Source: Vibrio rumoiensis (lineage in GTDB: Bacteria > Pseudomonadota > Gammaproteobacteria > Enterobacterales > Vibrionaceae). Taken from it: DNA of 64,000 nt. The DNA lies in contig NZ_AP018688.1 in assembly GCF_002218045.2 (NCBI RefSeq), forward strand, positions 1 to 64,000, given 5' to 3'. Positions 44,404-52,677 of this stretch are shown piece by piece; the first letter of the stretch is position 1; the number at the start of each line of letters is the position of its first letter. The translations under genes were made by a program, and so were the position numbers. The notes below the pieces were generated by a model. The model searched no databases, was not told where the DNA came from, and worked only from the letters and a program-made list of their open reading frames with translations.

Positions 44404-47322
44404 TTGCCACGCAAAACCCTCTTCACGTTATCTGAACGTGAAACATTAACGGCATTTCCTCAAGAGCATCATGATCTTGTCCGACACTACCTATTTAACG
44501 ATGCCGACCTTGCCCTTATTAACCAAAGGAGAGGGAAACACAATAGACTTGGGTTTGCTATTCAGCTTTGCTACTTGCGATATCCCGGAAAACCCATTCC
44601 TCCAGATGAAGAACCTCCAGCCCACCTGCTGTCTTTCGTAAGTGAACAACTCGGTGTACCAATAACACATTGGAAGAGGTATGCGATAAGAAAGACGACC
44701 CGCAGGGAACATCTCACTGAGCTGATGAACTGGTTAGGGATGGCCTCTTTTACTCTGTCCCATTTTCGTTTGTCCGTACAATATTTACTAAAGACTTCGG
44801 TCCAAACCGAATCAGGTATGGTGCTTGCCAAAACGTTGTTGGATTATCTACGCACCCAAAAGGTAGTTATTCCTGGCATGGAGGTATTGGAAAGGATATG
44901 CGCGGAAGCGATCACTCTCGGAACGAAGAGAGTATATCGTGCACTGACATCGGAATTGTCTGAAGGTCAAAAAGAGCAGTTGGATCGACTTCTACTGATG
45001 CGGAACCAGCAAAGCCAGACGTTTATTAACTGGTTACGGCAGCCACATGGTTTTCCCAATGCAAAGCACGTTCTAAAACATATAGAGAGAATTGAATATA
45101 TTCAGGCACTATCTCTGCCTGATGGTCTGGAAAAAATGGTTCATCAAAATAGGCTCAGAAAAATAGCCCGTGAAGGTGGTCAAATGACACCACAACATCT
45201 CAGGGATTTCGAACCGTTAAGACGACACGCAACACTGGCGGCTGTGGTACTTGATACAAGAGCCACTTTGATTGATGAACTCATAGATATGCATGACCGA
45301 ATCATGGCTAGTAAAGAGAATGTTGCCAGACGAAAACATGCTGAACAGTTTCAAAGCTCAGGCAAGCAAATTAATGAGCAACTAAAGGTACTGTCACAGG
45401 CCGGACGCCTTATTCAGAAAGCCAGAGAATCAAAAAGTGATCCATTTGATGCTATTGAAACCTCCATTGGCTGGCAGGTCTTTCTTGATAGTATCAAAAG
45501 CGCAGAGCAACTTAGCCAACCAGAGTTTGATCATCTTACGCTCATTATTGATGCGTATCCTCAGTTACGCCGTTACACTCCGGCGTTTCTTGATGCACTG
45601 GAATTAAAGGCGGCTCCAGTCAGCCAGTCTCTGCTTGATGCGGTTAATGTCCTTCGTAAACTGAACCTGACCAAAGCGCGTAAGTTACCCGAAGACGTAC
45701 CGACTGACTTTATTCGAAAACGATGGGCCTCCCTTGTCTTTACTGAGGAAGAAATCAATAAAAAGTATTATGAACTTTGTGTCCTTTCAGAACTGAAAAA
45801 TGCGCTTCGTTCGGGTGACATATGGGTTCGTCATTCCCGACAGTTTATGGACTTTGAAGATTACCTGCTTCCTCTCGACAAATATCGCGCACTGTTTAGC
45901 CAACAAGAGTTAGGGCTGGATATTGAAACTGACGGTGAGTTATTCCTTGAACAGAAAAAGAACCAGCTAGTCACCGCATTGAAACGAGTCGAACTCCATG
46001 CTGCTGACAACAACCTTCCCGGTACGATAGTGACTGCCAGCGGAATGCGCATTACACCGTTGACGAACTCTGTTCCAGATGAGGCTGAGAAGTTGATTAG
46101 GAAGGTATCAGCACTTATGCCTAAAGTGAAAATAACTGAACTTCTTCTGGAGGTAGACAGATGGACAGATTTCTCACGCCATTTTACTCATTTGAAAGGG
46201 GGACAACCCGCATCTGACCGAGTAATGTTAATGACTGCTGTTCTTGCAGACGGAATCAACTTAGGTCTGACAAAAATGGCCTCATCCTGCCCTGGTACTT
46301 CTTACGCTAAACTCTCTTGGTTACAGGCCTGGCATGTTCGAGACGATACTTACAGTAAAGCATTGGCTGAGCTGACAAATGCACAGCATCAACATCATTT
46401 TTCTCAATGGTGGGGTGATGGTACGACATCCTCTTCGGATGGGCAGCGATTTAATGCGGGAGGTCGGGGAGAATCCAAGGGACACTTTAATGCTAAATAT
46501 GGCTCAGAGCCGGGAAGTATTTTTTATACTCACATTTCAGACCACTATGCGCCGTTTCATACCCGGATCATCAACTCCCCTGCGAGAGATGCCACCTATG
46601 TACTGGATGGCCTTCTTAACCATGAATCTGAACTCAACATTGAAGAACATTATACGGATACCGCTGGATTCACTGATCATGTATTTGCACTCATGCCAAT
46701 ATTGGGATTCAAATTTGCTCCACGAATACGTGATCTTTCAGATAAGCGTCTGTATATAGCCGGTAACAAATCGGATTATCCGACATTAGGAGGGCTAATT
46801 GGTGGGGATGTGAACTTTGATTATATCGCCTTGCATTGGGACGATATCCTCAGATTATCTGCATCAATCGGAAAGGGAGTGGTCACAGCTTCTCTGATGC
46901 TGAGAAAGCTCGGTAGCTATCCCCGTCAAAACGGATTGGCACTGGCATTGCGGGAGTTAGGGCGTATAGAACGCACTTTATTTACTCTGGAGTGGATGCA
47001 AGATATTAATCTTAGACGTCGAGTTCAGGCTGGCCTTAATAAAGGTGAAGCGAAAAATGCTCTTTCTCGGGCAGTTTTCTTTAACCGATTGGGGGAATTA
47101 AGAGACCGGAGCTTTGAAAACCAACGTTACCGCGCCAGTGGGCTTAATCTGGTTGTTGCTGCAATTATTTTATGGAATACAGAGTACATCAGTCAGGCAT
47201 TAGAAACACTCCGCAGCCGTGGGGAAATCATCGATGATGCATTGCTTAGCCACTTATCTCCTTTAGGGTGGGAACATATAAATTTAACGGGAGATTACAT
47301 ATGGCCAGAACTGGATAATTAA
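44404..47322 (+). CDS. tnpA: Tn3-family transposase TnpA of the 21.6-kb transposon
   Basis: 972 residues, TTG start after GGAGG. MPRKTLFTLSERETLTAFPQ, LINQRRGKHNRLGFAIQLCY at the N-terminus. DDE core with SSSDGQRFNAGGRGESKGHF, TYVLDGLLNHESELNIEEHY and AGLNKGEAKNALSRAVFFNR. C-terminus GWEHINLTGDYIWPELDN ends 18 bases before the right inverted repeat. Same branch as the Tn21-type TnpA, but from an A+T-rich host. Intact. Confidence 0.92.
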   Translation: MPRKTLFTLSERETLTAFPQEHHDLVRHYLFNDADLALINQRRGKHNRLGFAIQLCYLRYPGKPIPPDEEPPAHLLSFVSEQLGVPITHWKRYAIRKTTRREHLTELMNWLGMASFTLSHFRLSVQYLLKTSVQTESGMVLAKTLLDYLRTQKVVIPGMEVLERICAEAITLGTKRVYRALTSELSEGQKEQLDRLLLMRNQQSQTFINWLRQPHGFPNAKHVLKHIERIEYIQALSLPDGLEKMVHQNRLRKIAREGGQMTPQHLRDFEPLRRHATLAAVVLDTRATLIDELIDMHDRIMASKENVARRKHAEQFQSSGKQINEQLKVLSQAGRLIQKARESKSDPFDAIETSIGWQVFLDSIKSAEQLSQPEFDHLTLIIDAYPQLRRYTPAFLDALELKAAPVSQSLLDAVNVLRKLNLTKARKLPEDVPTDFIRKRWASLVFTEEEINKKYYELCVLSELKNALRSGDIWVRHSRQFMDFEDYLLPLDKYRALFSQQELGLDIETDGELFLEQKKNQLVTALKRVELHAADNNLPGTIVTASGMRITPLTNSVPDEAEKLIRKVSALMPKVKITELLLEVDRWTDFSRHFTHLKGGQPASDRVMLMTAVLADGINLGLTKMASSCPGTSYAKLSWLQAWHVRDDTYSKALAELTNAQHQHHFSQWWGDGTTSSSDGQRFNAGGRGESKGHFNAKYGSEPGSIFYTHISDHYAPFHTRIINSPARDATYVLDGLLNHESELNIEEHYTDTAGFTDHVFALMPILGFKFAPRIRDLSDKRLYIAGNKSDYPTLGGLIGGDVNFDYIALHWDDILRLSASIGKGVVTASLMLRKLGSYPRQNGLALALRELGRIERTLFTLEWMQDINLRRRVQAGLNKGEAKNALSRAVFFNRLGELRDRSFENQRYRASGLNLVVAAIILWNTEYISQALETLRSRGEIIDDALLSHLSPLGWEHINLTGDYIWPELDN

Positions 47323-47339
47323 TCGTTTAAAGTCATTAT

Positions 47340-47385
47340 GTTATGCTCTTAGCGTACAATATTTTCCGAATCGTCGTGTGACCCC
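47340..47385 (-). repeat. right terminal inverted repeat, 46 bp
   Basis: Exact reverse complement of 25759-25804, followed by the AAATA duplication at 47386-47390. Confidence 0.95.
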
Positions 47386-47522
47386 AAATAGAAGGCATCC
47401 CACAGGATGTCGAAACGACAAATTTTGTCATACAGACTATAAAATGCTTGGTCTGGCTCCTGCTTTGAGCGCAGGTAAAGTTTTCGCTGAAATTCTCGAA
47501 CTTTATTTGAAGTGCTAGCCAT
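47386..47522 (-). pseudogene. group II intron reverse transcriptase, N-terminal part
   Basis: The minus strand from 47522 reads MASTSNKVREFQRKLYLRSK, ending CRFDILWDAFYL at the transposon duplication, in the same frame as CKANKGAAGVDGV at 25753. It is the start of the reverse transcriptase split by the 21.6-kb transposon. Confidence 0.85.
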
Positions 47523-48104
47523 TCGGCAATCTCCTGCTGAAATTTCTTTAAAAACGTCATTTATGTTTGGGCCCCTTCCCTAGATGAGGTTATGTTGTCC
47601 TCATCATCTTTGGTACTATGGGCTCATCCGACTGCCTATTGTGTATACACTGAGAATTTCGAGGTCCCCTCTTATATCTCTGCGCTGGGGCGCGACTCCC
47701 ACAGCAATAGGCTCTCCCACGTTTACTCAACATCCCTCAATGCATGCCATCTTGTATTACACCGGGAAACCACACAGTTGCCTTCGCTAGTTGCTTCAAT
47801 GTATGTGGCAGGGTTCGTATACTCAGAGCGACTCCCCATTTCCACTTGCGTGACGATGCTTAACCAAGTTCGCTTAATGCTACGGCCTACATTGCGTCTC
47901 AACGATTTCTCGTCTTTGTCACTGGGCTTCATATCATGCTGTTGCCATCATGTATGCCAGTCAGACTTCTAGGTGAACTAGCAATTTCCTAGGTAGGGAC
48001 TTTGCACCCTACTGGACTTAACCCATTGTTTAGGTTAACGTTCTGGGCTTATTATGCCATTTAATCGCTTGGCTGCGTCTCTTGCCCAGAGCAGTGTTGA
48101 GCAC
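47523..48104 (-). other. 5' structured part of the first group II intron
   Basis: About 580 bases from the intron start (48104) to the RT start, presumably domains I-III. Frames here have no family support. The segment near 47970-48000, minus strand, reads CAGTAGGGTGCAAAGTCCCT, typical of intron domain I. Confidence 0.6.
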
Positions 48105-48135
48105 CTCGTGGCGCTCCCGAGATTCCGCAGCCAAT

Positions 48136-48856
48136 TTAGGAATAAACTGCTTCATACAGAACACCAAGAAGCTTAAGCAGCCGAGTCTGATGCTCTTGAA
48201 CACCCGTTATGAAGCTTTGGCCGCCAAATTCGAGTGTATCGATACCTTCGAATTTTAAGAATACCCAACGTGCCGTCGGTTTAGTTGTCGTCTTGTTCTT
48301 TACCATGCTAGGAAAGAATTCCTCGGTCTTAGTGAGACTCTCTCGGATTTTGTGCTCTAAGCTTGCGTAGACGAGTAGGCTCAGCGTCATGATCATCAGT
48401 AGTGCCTCGATTCGCTGAGGTTTCTTCAGGAAAATTGATGATGTTAAGAACTCAGGGCTTTTCAAAAAGCGAAAGCCGCGCTCGACCTTTTGCTGAGACT
48501 TGTAATGTTCAAGCAATGCAACCATTGTTAGGTCGGTGTTGTCAGTATCGTTGGTGGCGAGAATAAACATACCTACTTTAAGCTTGGCCAGTTTCACCTT
48601 TTCTAGATCGGTATAAGGCGTAGCATCTATCAAATAGTGGTATCCCGTCGGCTTTTCATCTTTCTTCGGCCGACCACGACCTGAATAAATTGGCTCTTTA
48701 ACGATGGTTGATTGAGCGAAGCCAAGCAAATGACACTGGTTGGCGAAGTCGCTCATTGCTTGCTCGGCATCCACTGCGCAAGCAAACTGCTTTTTCTTTA
48801 GTTGTCCCAGCGCTTTCAGCTCTTTGGTGATATTTTTGTCTAAGTTCTTATAAAAC
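48136..48856 (-). pseudogene. IS1634-type transposase, C-terminal part
   Basis: It starts at the insertion duplication with VTFYKNLDKNITKELKALGQ and contains GYHYLIDATPYTD, then HYKSQQKVERGFRFLKSPEF with the conserved YREM-like region of IS4-superfamily enzymes. It ends LLGVLYEAVYS. The first half lies at 59462-60354. Confidence 0.8.
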
Positions 48857-48861
48857 GTTAC

Positions 48862-48900
48862 GGGGTCTGAAGCCCAATGGAACGAAAACGTACTATAAGG
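48862..48900 (+). repeat. Tn3-like terminal inverted repeat, full
   Basis: From memory of the Tn3/Tn2 end, about 32 of 39 positions agree, including GGGGTCTGA and TGGAACGAAAAC. Preceded by GTTAC. Confidence 0.7.
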
Positions 48901-49019
48901 ACTTCCTCCCGATGTCAATGGGTGCTCTGAACGCAATCACAATGAAGATTAAGATGCAGTACTATAAGCGGTCATACTGGAATATTCTGTTCCGGACCAA
49001 AATGAAAGACGCTCGCAAG

Positions 49020-50562
49020 GTAACTATTCACCCACGAGCTATTGACGACGGTTTACGCTAAAAATACTGGCGCCTGATAATCAACTTTCAACATGTGATG
49101 TTCGACGATTTCACGCAGCCATTTATAAGCAGAGACCTGCTGAAGTTTGGCTGTTTCTATCAGCGAGAACATTCGTTCGCGGAACGGGTCGCCTCGATAT
49201 GAGCGAGTCACGTAACAACACTTCCTCATCAGTATGTAATTACGGAGAACTCGCTCCGCTGCGTTGTTTGTTAACGGGCACTCGGAGTCGTCCATAAACC
49301 GCCAGACCATGGCATCATCAGCGATGAGGTTTCGACATCTACCTCGATATCGTTTTGAGCATTGATAACTACCCAATTTGAGCCAATGAAGCCAGCTCTT
49401 TCGTAATCGCCTGAGTCGGCGGTAATATTGGCTTTCGGTAATTTTTTCTTCGATATATCGGTGATGACACCTGAATACGCTATGAGCGATTAAAGCGAGT
49501 TTTTCTCCGATTTTTTGGTTTTCAGGACAAACGCTCTCCTCGATAGCGATGACGTTCCTTAATATGTGAGCCCAGCATAATTGGCGCTTAGATTCGTCGA
49601 TATATTTGTAGGCAGAATATTGGTCAGTCATTAAAAGGTGTGAAACCGCTTCACCAAGTAGTCGTTTGGCAGCATGTTGGTTTCTTCCACTGTTAATTTG
49701 GAAAAAGGCTACGTCATTGCTGAGTGCGGCCCACATCCAGCGTTTATCATTATTGCGCTGATGCGAAGTCTCATCAGCCATAATCAGTTTAGATGCTTTG
49801 ACTGTTTCATGAATTTGAGTATGAGTATCGGCTAAGTATTCAGTGACTCGTCCTTGCGCCGCTGATATTGCACCTGTTGAGAAGTTAAGCTGGAAGACGT
49901 CTTTCAACATAGATTGTATTTTACCTATGCTTTGGTGGTGCTGCGTCGCCTGGATTGCGATAAAACTATGTAGATTTGGCCCCATTTGAACATCGGGCAC
50001 AGACTCTGGAAGCTCCGCTTGGTGTTTATCACCACACCATGCGCACTCGCCTTTAAAGATTTGATGTTCAACAAGCGTGTATGAGATATCTGGCAAGTCA
50101 AAGATTTGGTGTCGTTTATAAGGTTTTCGATTTGGAATAACACACCCACCGCAGTGGCATATCTTATTCGGTAAGTATTGCTCAACCGAGGCACTGTCTT
50201 CAACAGGGTGAAGCAGTCGGCGATGGCCTTTATGACCTGGTTGAGCTCCTTGCTTTTTTCCAGATTTCTTCCGATTTGGCGAAGTATTCTTAGCTTTATT
50301 ATGCAGGGGTTGTTGAGATGATGGCACAGAAGAGTTTCGACTATTTTGATTTAGTCGGTCTTCAAGCTCTGCCAGCTTATTCCATAAAAAGTGGATGATG
50401 TCTTTCGCCTCTTCAGGCGAATCGAAATCTGGCGGTGGAGGTAATGTTTTCTTATTCATACCTCCAGATTGCCACCACAAAAAGATCACTCAAGTTGGAT
50501 GTGGGATCAAGTTAACTCAGTCACATAAATTTGCTGTCAATAGCTCCTGGGTGAATAGTTAC
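49020..50562 (-). mobile_element. IS66-family element, 1543 bp
   Basis: 27-bp ends GTAACTATTCACCCACGAGC... (49020-49046) and the inverted copy at 50536-50562 with a few mismatches. The 8-base flanks CTCGCAAG and CTTTTCTT differ, so no duplication is seen. A 49-codon frame (48912-49061) at its left end runs from outside into the element and is probably a truncated fragment. Confidence 0.75.
49053..50459 (-). CDS. IS66-family transposase (TnpC type)
   Basis: 468 residues from MNKKTLPPPPDFDSPEEAKD (start chosen after the element end). Leucine-zipper-like N-terminus, zinc-ribbon (CHCGGCVIPN, CAWCGD), the LIMADETSHQ first Asp, LLMTDQYSAYKYI second Asp, LCWAHILRN, and the C-terminal TNNAAERVLRNYILMRK with the catalytic Glu. 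Single-ORF IS66 (no TnpA/B), apparently intact. Confidence 0.85.
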   Translation of the reverse strand: MNKKTLPPPPDFDSPEEAKDIIHFLWNKLAELEDRLNQNSRNSSVPSSQQPLHNKAKNTSPNRKKSGKKQGAQPGHKGHRRLLHPVEDSASVEQYLPNKICHCGGCVIPNRKPYKRHQIFDLPDISYTLVEHQIFKGECAWCGDKHQAELPESVPDVQMGPNLHSFIAIQATQHHQSIGKIQSMLKDVFQLNFSTGAISAAQGRVTEYLADTHTQIHETVKASKLIMADETSHQRNNDKRWMWAALSNDVAFFQINSGRNQHAAKRLLGEAVSHLLMTDQYSAYKYIDESKRQLCWAHILRNVIAIEESVCPENQKIGEKLALIAHSVFRCHHRYIEEKITESQYYRRLRRLRKSWLHWLKLGSYQCSKRYRGRCRNLIADDAMVWRFMDDSECPLTNNAAERVLRNYILMRKCCYVTRSYRGDPFRERMFSLIETAKLQQVSAYKWLREIVEHHMLKVDYQAPVFLA

Positions 50563-50673
50563 CTTTTCTTTACGTGTCCTTTCTGTATGACGTGCGTGAA
50601 AGCCATCACAGTCCATATTCGTATGTCCCTGTAATATCAGACCAATCTATCGCTAGTATTGAAACGGTATGGC

Positions 50674-52599
50674 ATGCTTTTAATCGAAGACACTAAAACC
50701 AAATGGGCGTTTTTCCAGAAACACCATTGGGTATCTCCAGAATTTTCCCGCACTCCCGTACTTGAGTCGTGGGAGCGTTGCATAAAGCAATGCAGTCCTT
50801 ACACCTGGTCAAAGCCACATATTGCCTCTGGATTTACCTTCTCATCTCTGATGAAACGCAACGAGCACCTCATCGAATGCGCCACGACCGTACTTGAAGA
50901 CACTTACGACATGCTAGGAGACGAAGACCTGCTATTGATGGTAACTGACGGCAACGGCTGCGTTCTTTCCGTTGTGGGACATCACTCTATGCAGCAAGAG
51001 ATGCAGGCGCTCGGCATTAAACAAGGCTGTTTTCTATCTGAAGGAAAAATTGGCACAAATGCGGTCAATCTCTGTATTAGTACTCATATCCCGAGTGAAG
51101 TTTTCGCAGCAGAACATTTCAATCGCCACTTACATTCTTATGCCTCTGTAGCAGCACCTGTTTTCGACCAATTTGGCAAGTTACGCGGCACAACATGCCT
51201 TCTCAAAAAAGCAGAGAGCTATAAGAAAGAAAACTTAGTCATCATCGCGTCGAGCGCGAAAGAAGTCAGTTTGCAAATCCATATTCAGTCGGAACAAGAA
51301 AACATTAACCGCCTCACTTGTGCGCACAACGCAACGTTAGAATGCATGGATGATGGCCTTCTGGCCTGGGATGAAGAAAGCCGTATTACCATGGTAAATC
51401 ATCAATCAGAGCGTTTGTTAAACATTGAAGCCAGTCAGATTTTGGATAAAGAAGTCTTTTCTGTTTTACGTTTCCCGCCGAATGTCCTCAATAGTCTTGA
51501 GTCGGGTGCAAGCATCAACCGCAAGCTCACAACGGTAGAGGTTCGTGGCGAGTTTGTTGAAGCGATCATTACCTTGCGTCCACTCAACGACGGCACGCAC
51601 TTATTGTTTTTGCACCCCATCGATAAAATTCGCGAACTTGCTCAACAACAAATAGGTGGCAGTGCGCGCTATACATTCAGCACTTTGCCTGTTATTTCAC
51701 GAAAAATGAAGCACGTCATTACCGTGGCAAAACGGGCCATAAAGTCCAAATCACCGATTCTAATTACAGGTGAAGAAGGTGTAGGAAAAGCCACTCTCGC
51801 CATGGCGATTCATAACGAAAGCACCTACAAAGAAGGGCCGATCATTACGCTCAACTGCCGCTCCATCAATACAGAGCAACTGGTCAAAGAAACCCTGGGA
51901 TACGACGAGGGGCAAGGCATGCCCTCTAAGTTTGAACTCGCCCATGGCGGCACGCTCTTTTTGGAAAAGGTGGAATATCTGTCACCCGATTTACAAGCCG
52001 TGCTACTTAAGTTGTTAAAAACTGGGCTCGTCAGCCGCAGCGACAGTTTGCGATTGATCCCCGTAGACTTTCAACTTATTACGAGCACCGCTTCAGAGAT
52101 CAGCGAGTATGTCACTCAGCGCTCATTTGGTCGGCAACTTTATTATGAAATCTCCTCGAACGAACTGCATATTCCGCCACTACGAAAGCGTAAAGAAGAC
52201 ATTGAATTTCTCGTCCAGCAGCTTATCAGCCATTATGAACGCCGCCACAATGTGACGATCTCGATAGAGCCAGTCGCACTGGAAGCGTTGATGAATTTTC
52301 GTTGGTCAGGCAACAACTCTGAATTAAGAAACCGAACTGAGCGAATTTTGCTGAACCGCAGTTCCAACTTAATCAAGCTGAACGATATTCCTGAAGACAT
52401 TAAACTGAATTCTCGCCATACCGCAGAAAATACGCCAGTAATCACGTTAGAAGAAGCCGAGAGAAGAGCTATCGTTCAGGCTTGGAATCAGTGTGATGGC
52501 AAAATGCATGATATGGCGAAAGCATTGCAAATTGGCCGCACGACCTTATGGAGAAAAATTAATAAGTTTGGGCTGCAGGAGCAAATGAAGCTGTATTAA
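50674..52599 (+). CDS. dhaR: DhaR-type regulator of dihydroxyacetone kinase operon
   Basis: 641 residues from the ATG. A TTG start 15 bases upstream is possible. N-terminal signalling region with SWERC, GAF-like segment (120-210), PAS-like segment (DDGLLAWDEESRITMVNHQS near 229-248) and AAA+ domain (Walker A GEEGVGKA near 365). The GAFTGA loop is absent (replaced by YDEGQG), as in DhaR, which works with sigma-70. The C-terminal Fis-type helix-turn-helix reads MHDMAKALQIGRTTLWRKI. DhaR is activated by DhaL-ADP and antagonised by DhaK. IS66 lies 110 bases upstream and may have changed its promoter. Confidence 0.85.
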   Translation: MLLIEDTKTKWAFFQKHHWVSPEFSRTPVLESWERCIKQCSPYTWSKPHIASGFTFSSLMKRNEHLIECATTVLEDTYDMLGDEDLLLMVTDGNGCVLSVVGHHSMQQEMQALGIKQGCFLSEGKIGTNAVNLCISTHIPSEVFAAEHFNRHLHSYASVAAPVFDQFGKLRGTTCLLKKAESYKKENLVIIASSAKEVSLQIHIQSEQENINRLTCAHNATLECMDDGLLAWDEESRITMVNHQSERLLNIEASQILDKEVFSVLRFPPNVLNSLESGASINRKLTTVEVRGEFVEAIITLRPLNDGTHLLFLHPIDKIRELAQQQIGGSARYTFSTLPVISRKMKHVITVAKRAIKSKSPILITGEEGVGKATLAMAIHNESTYKEGPIITLNCRSINTEQLVKETLGYDEGQGMPSKFELAHGGTLFLEKVEYLSPDLQAVLLKLLKTGLVSRSDSLRLIPVDFQLITSTASEISEYVTQRSFGRQLYYEISSNELHIPPLRKRKEDIEFLVQQLISHYERRHNVTISIEPVALEALMNFRWSGNNSELRNRTERILLNRSSNLIKLNDIPEDIKLNSRHTAENTPVITLEEAERRAIVQAWNQCDGKMHDMAKALQIGRTTLWRKINKFGLQEQMKLY

Positions 52600-52629
52600 G
52601 CCAAGAAGTGGCGTTCCTACAAAAGTAAA

Positions 52630-52649
52630 ACCGGCGTAAGCACGCCGGT
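52630..52649. terminator. bidirectional terminator between dhaR and dhaM
   Basis: ACCGGCGT (52630-52637), AAGC loop, ACGCCGGT (52642-52649) between converging genes. Perfect 8-bp stem. Confidence 0.65.
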
Positions 52650-52677
52650 ATACATGTACTAACGATAAAGGTATCGA

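Larger units (their letters stand above)
25759..47385 (+). mobile_element. 21.6-kb Tn3-family transposon with nested cargo
   Basis: Perfect 46-bp inverted repeats (25759-25804 and 47340-47385) begin GGGGTCACACGACGATTCGG and are flanked by AAATA on both sides (25754-25758, 47386-47390), the usual 5-bp Tn3-family duplication. The tnpA gene (44404-47322) is intact and the native resolvase survives only as a fragment at the left end. Cargo: a plasmid segment, a Tn21-type transposon, a 3.2-kb Tn3-family unit and a group II intron with an IS110-family element. It lies in an intron reverse transcriptase gene. Confidence 0.92.
24486..48104 (-). mobile_element. group II intron (class C-like), split by a Tn3-family transposon
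   Basis: On the minus strand the intron runs from about 48104 (GTGCTC) to about 24486. Domain V lies at 24541-24573 (pattern AGCCGTGTGAGG...CACGG) and a pairing domain VI stem at about 24494-24538. Without the transposon it would be about 2.0 kb with one reverse transcriptase gene. The 5' exon is a 17-base stem-loop-like sequence (48105-48121) beside the end of an IS1634-type element, in keeping with class C introns that insert after hairpins. Exact ends are by eye and may be off by a few bases. Confidence 0.7.

Noticed and set aside
50674..52599. DhaR as a sigma-54-dependent activator
   Set aside because: The GAFTGA loop is missing, as in DhaR of enteric bacteria, so sigma-70 is expected.
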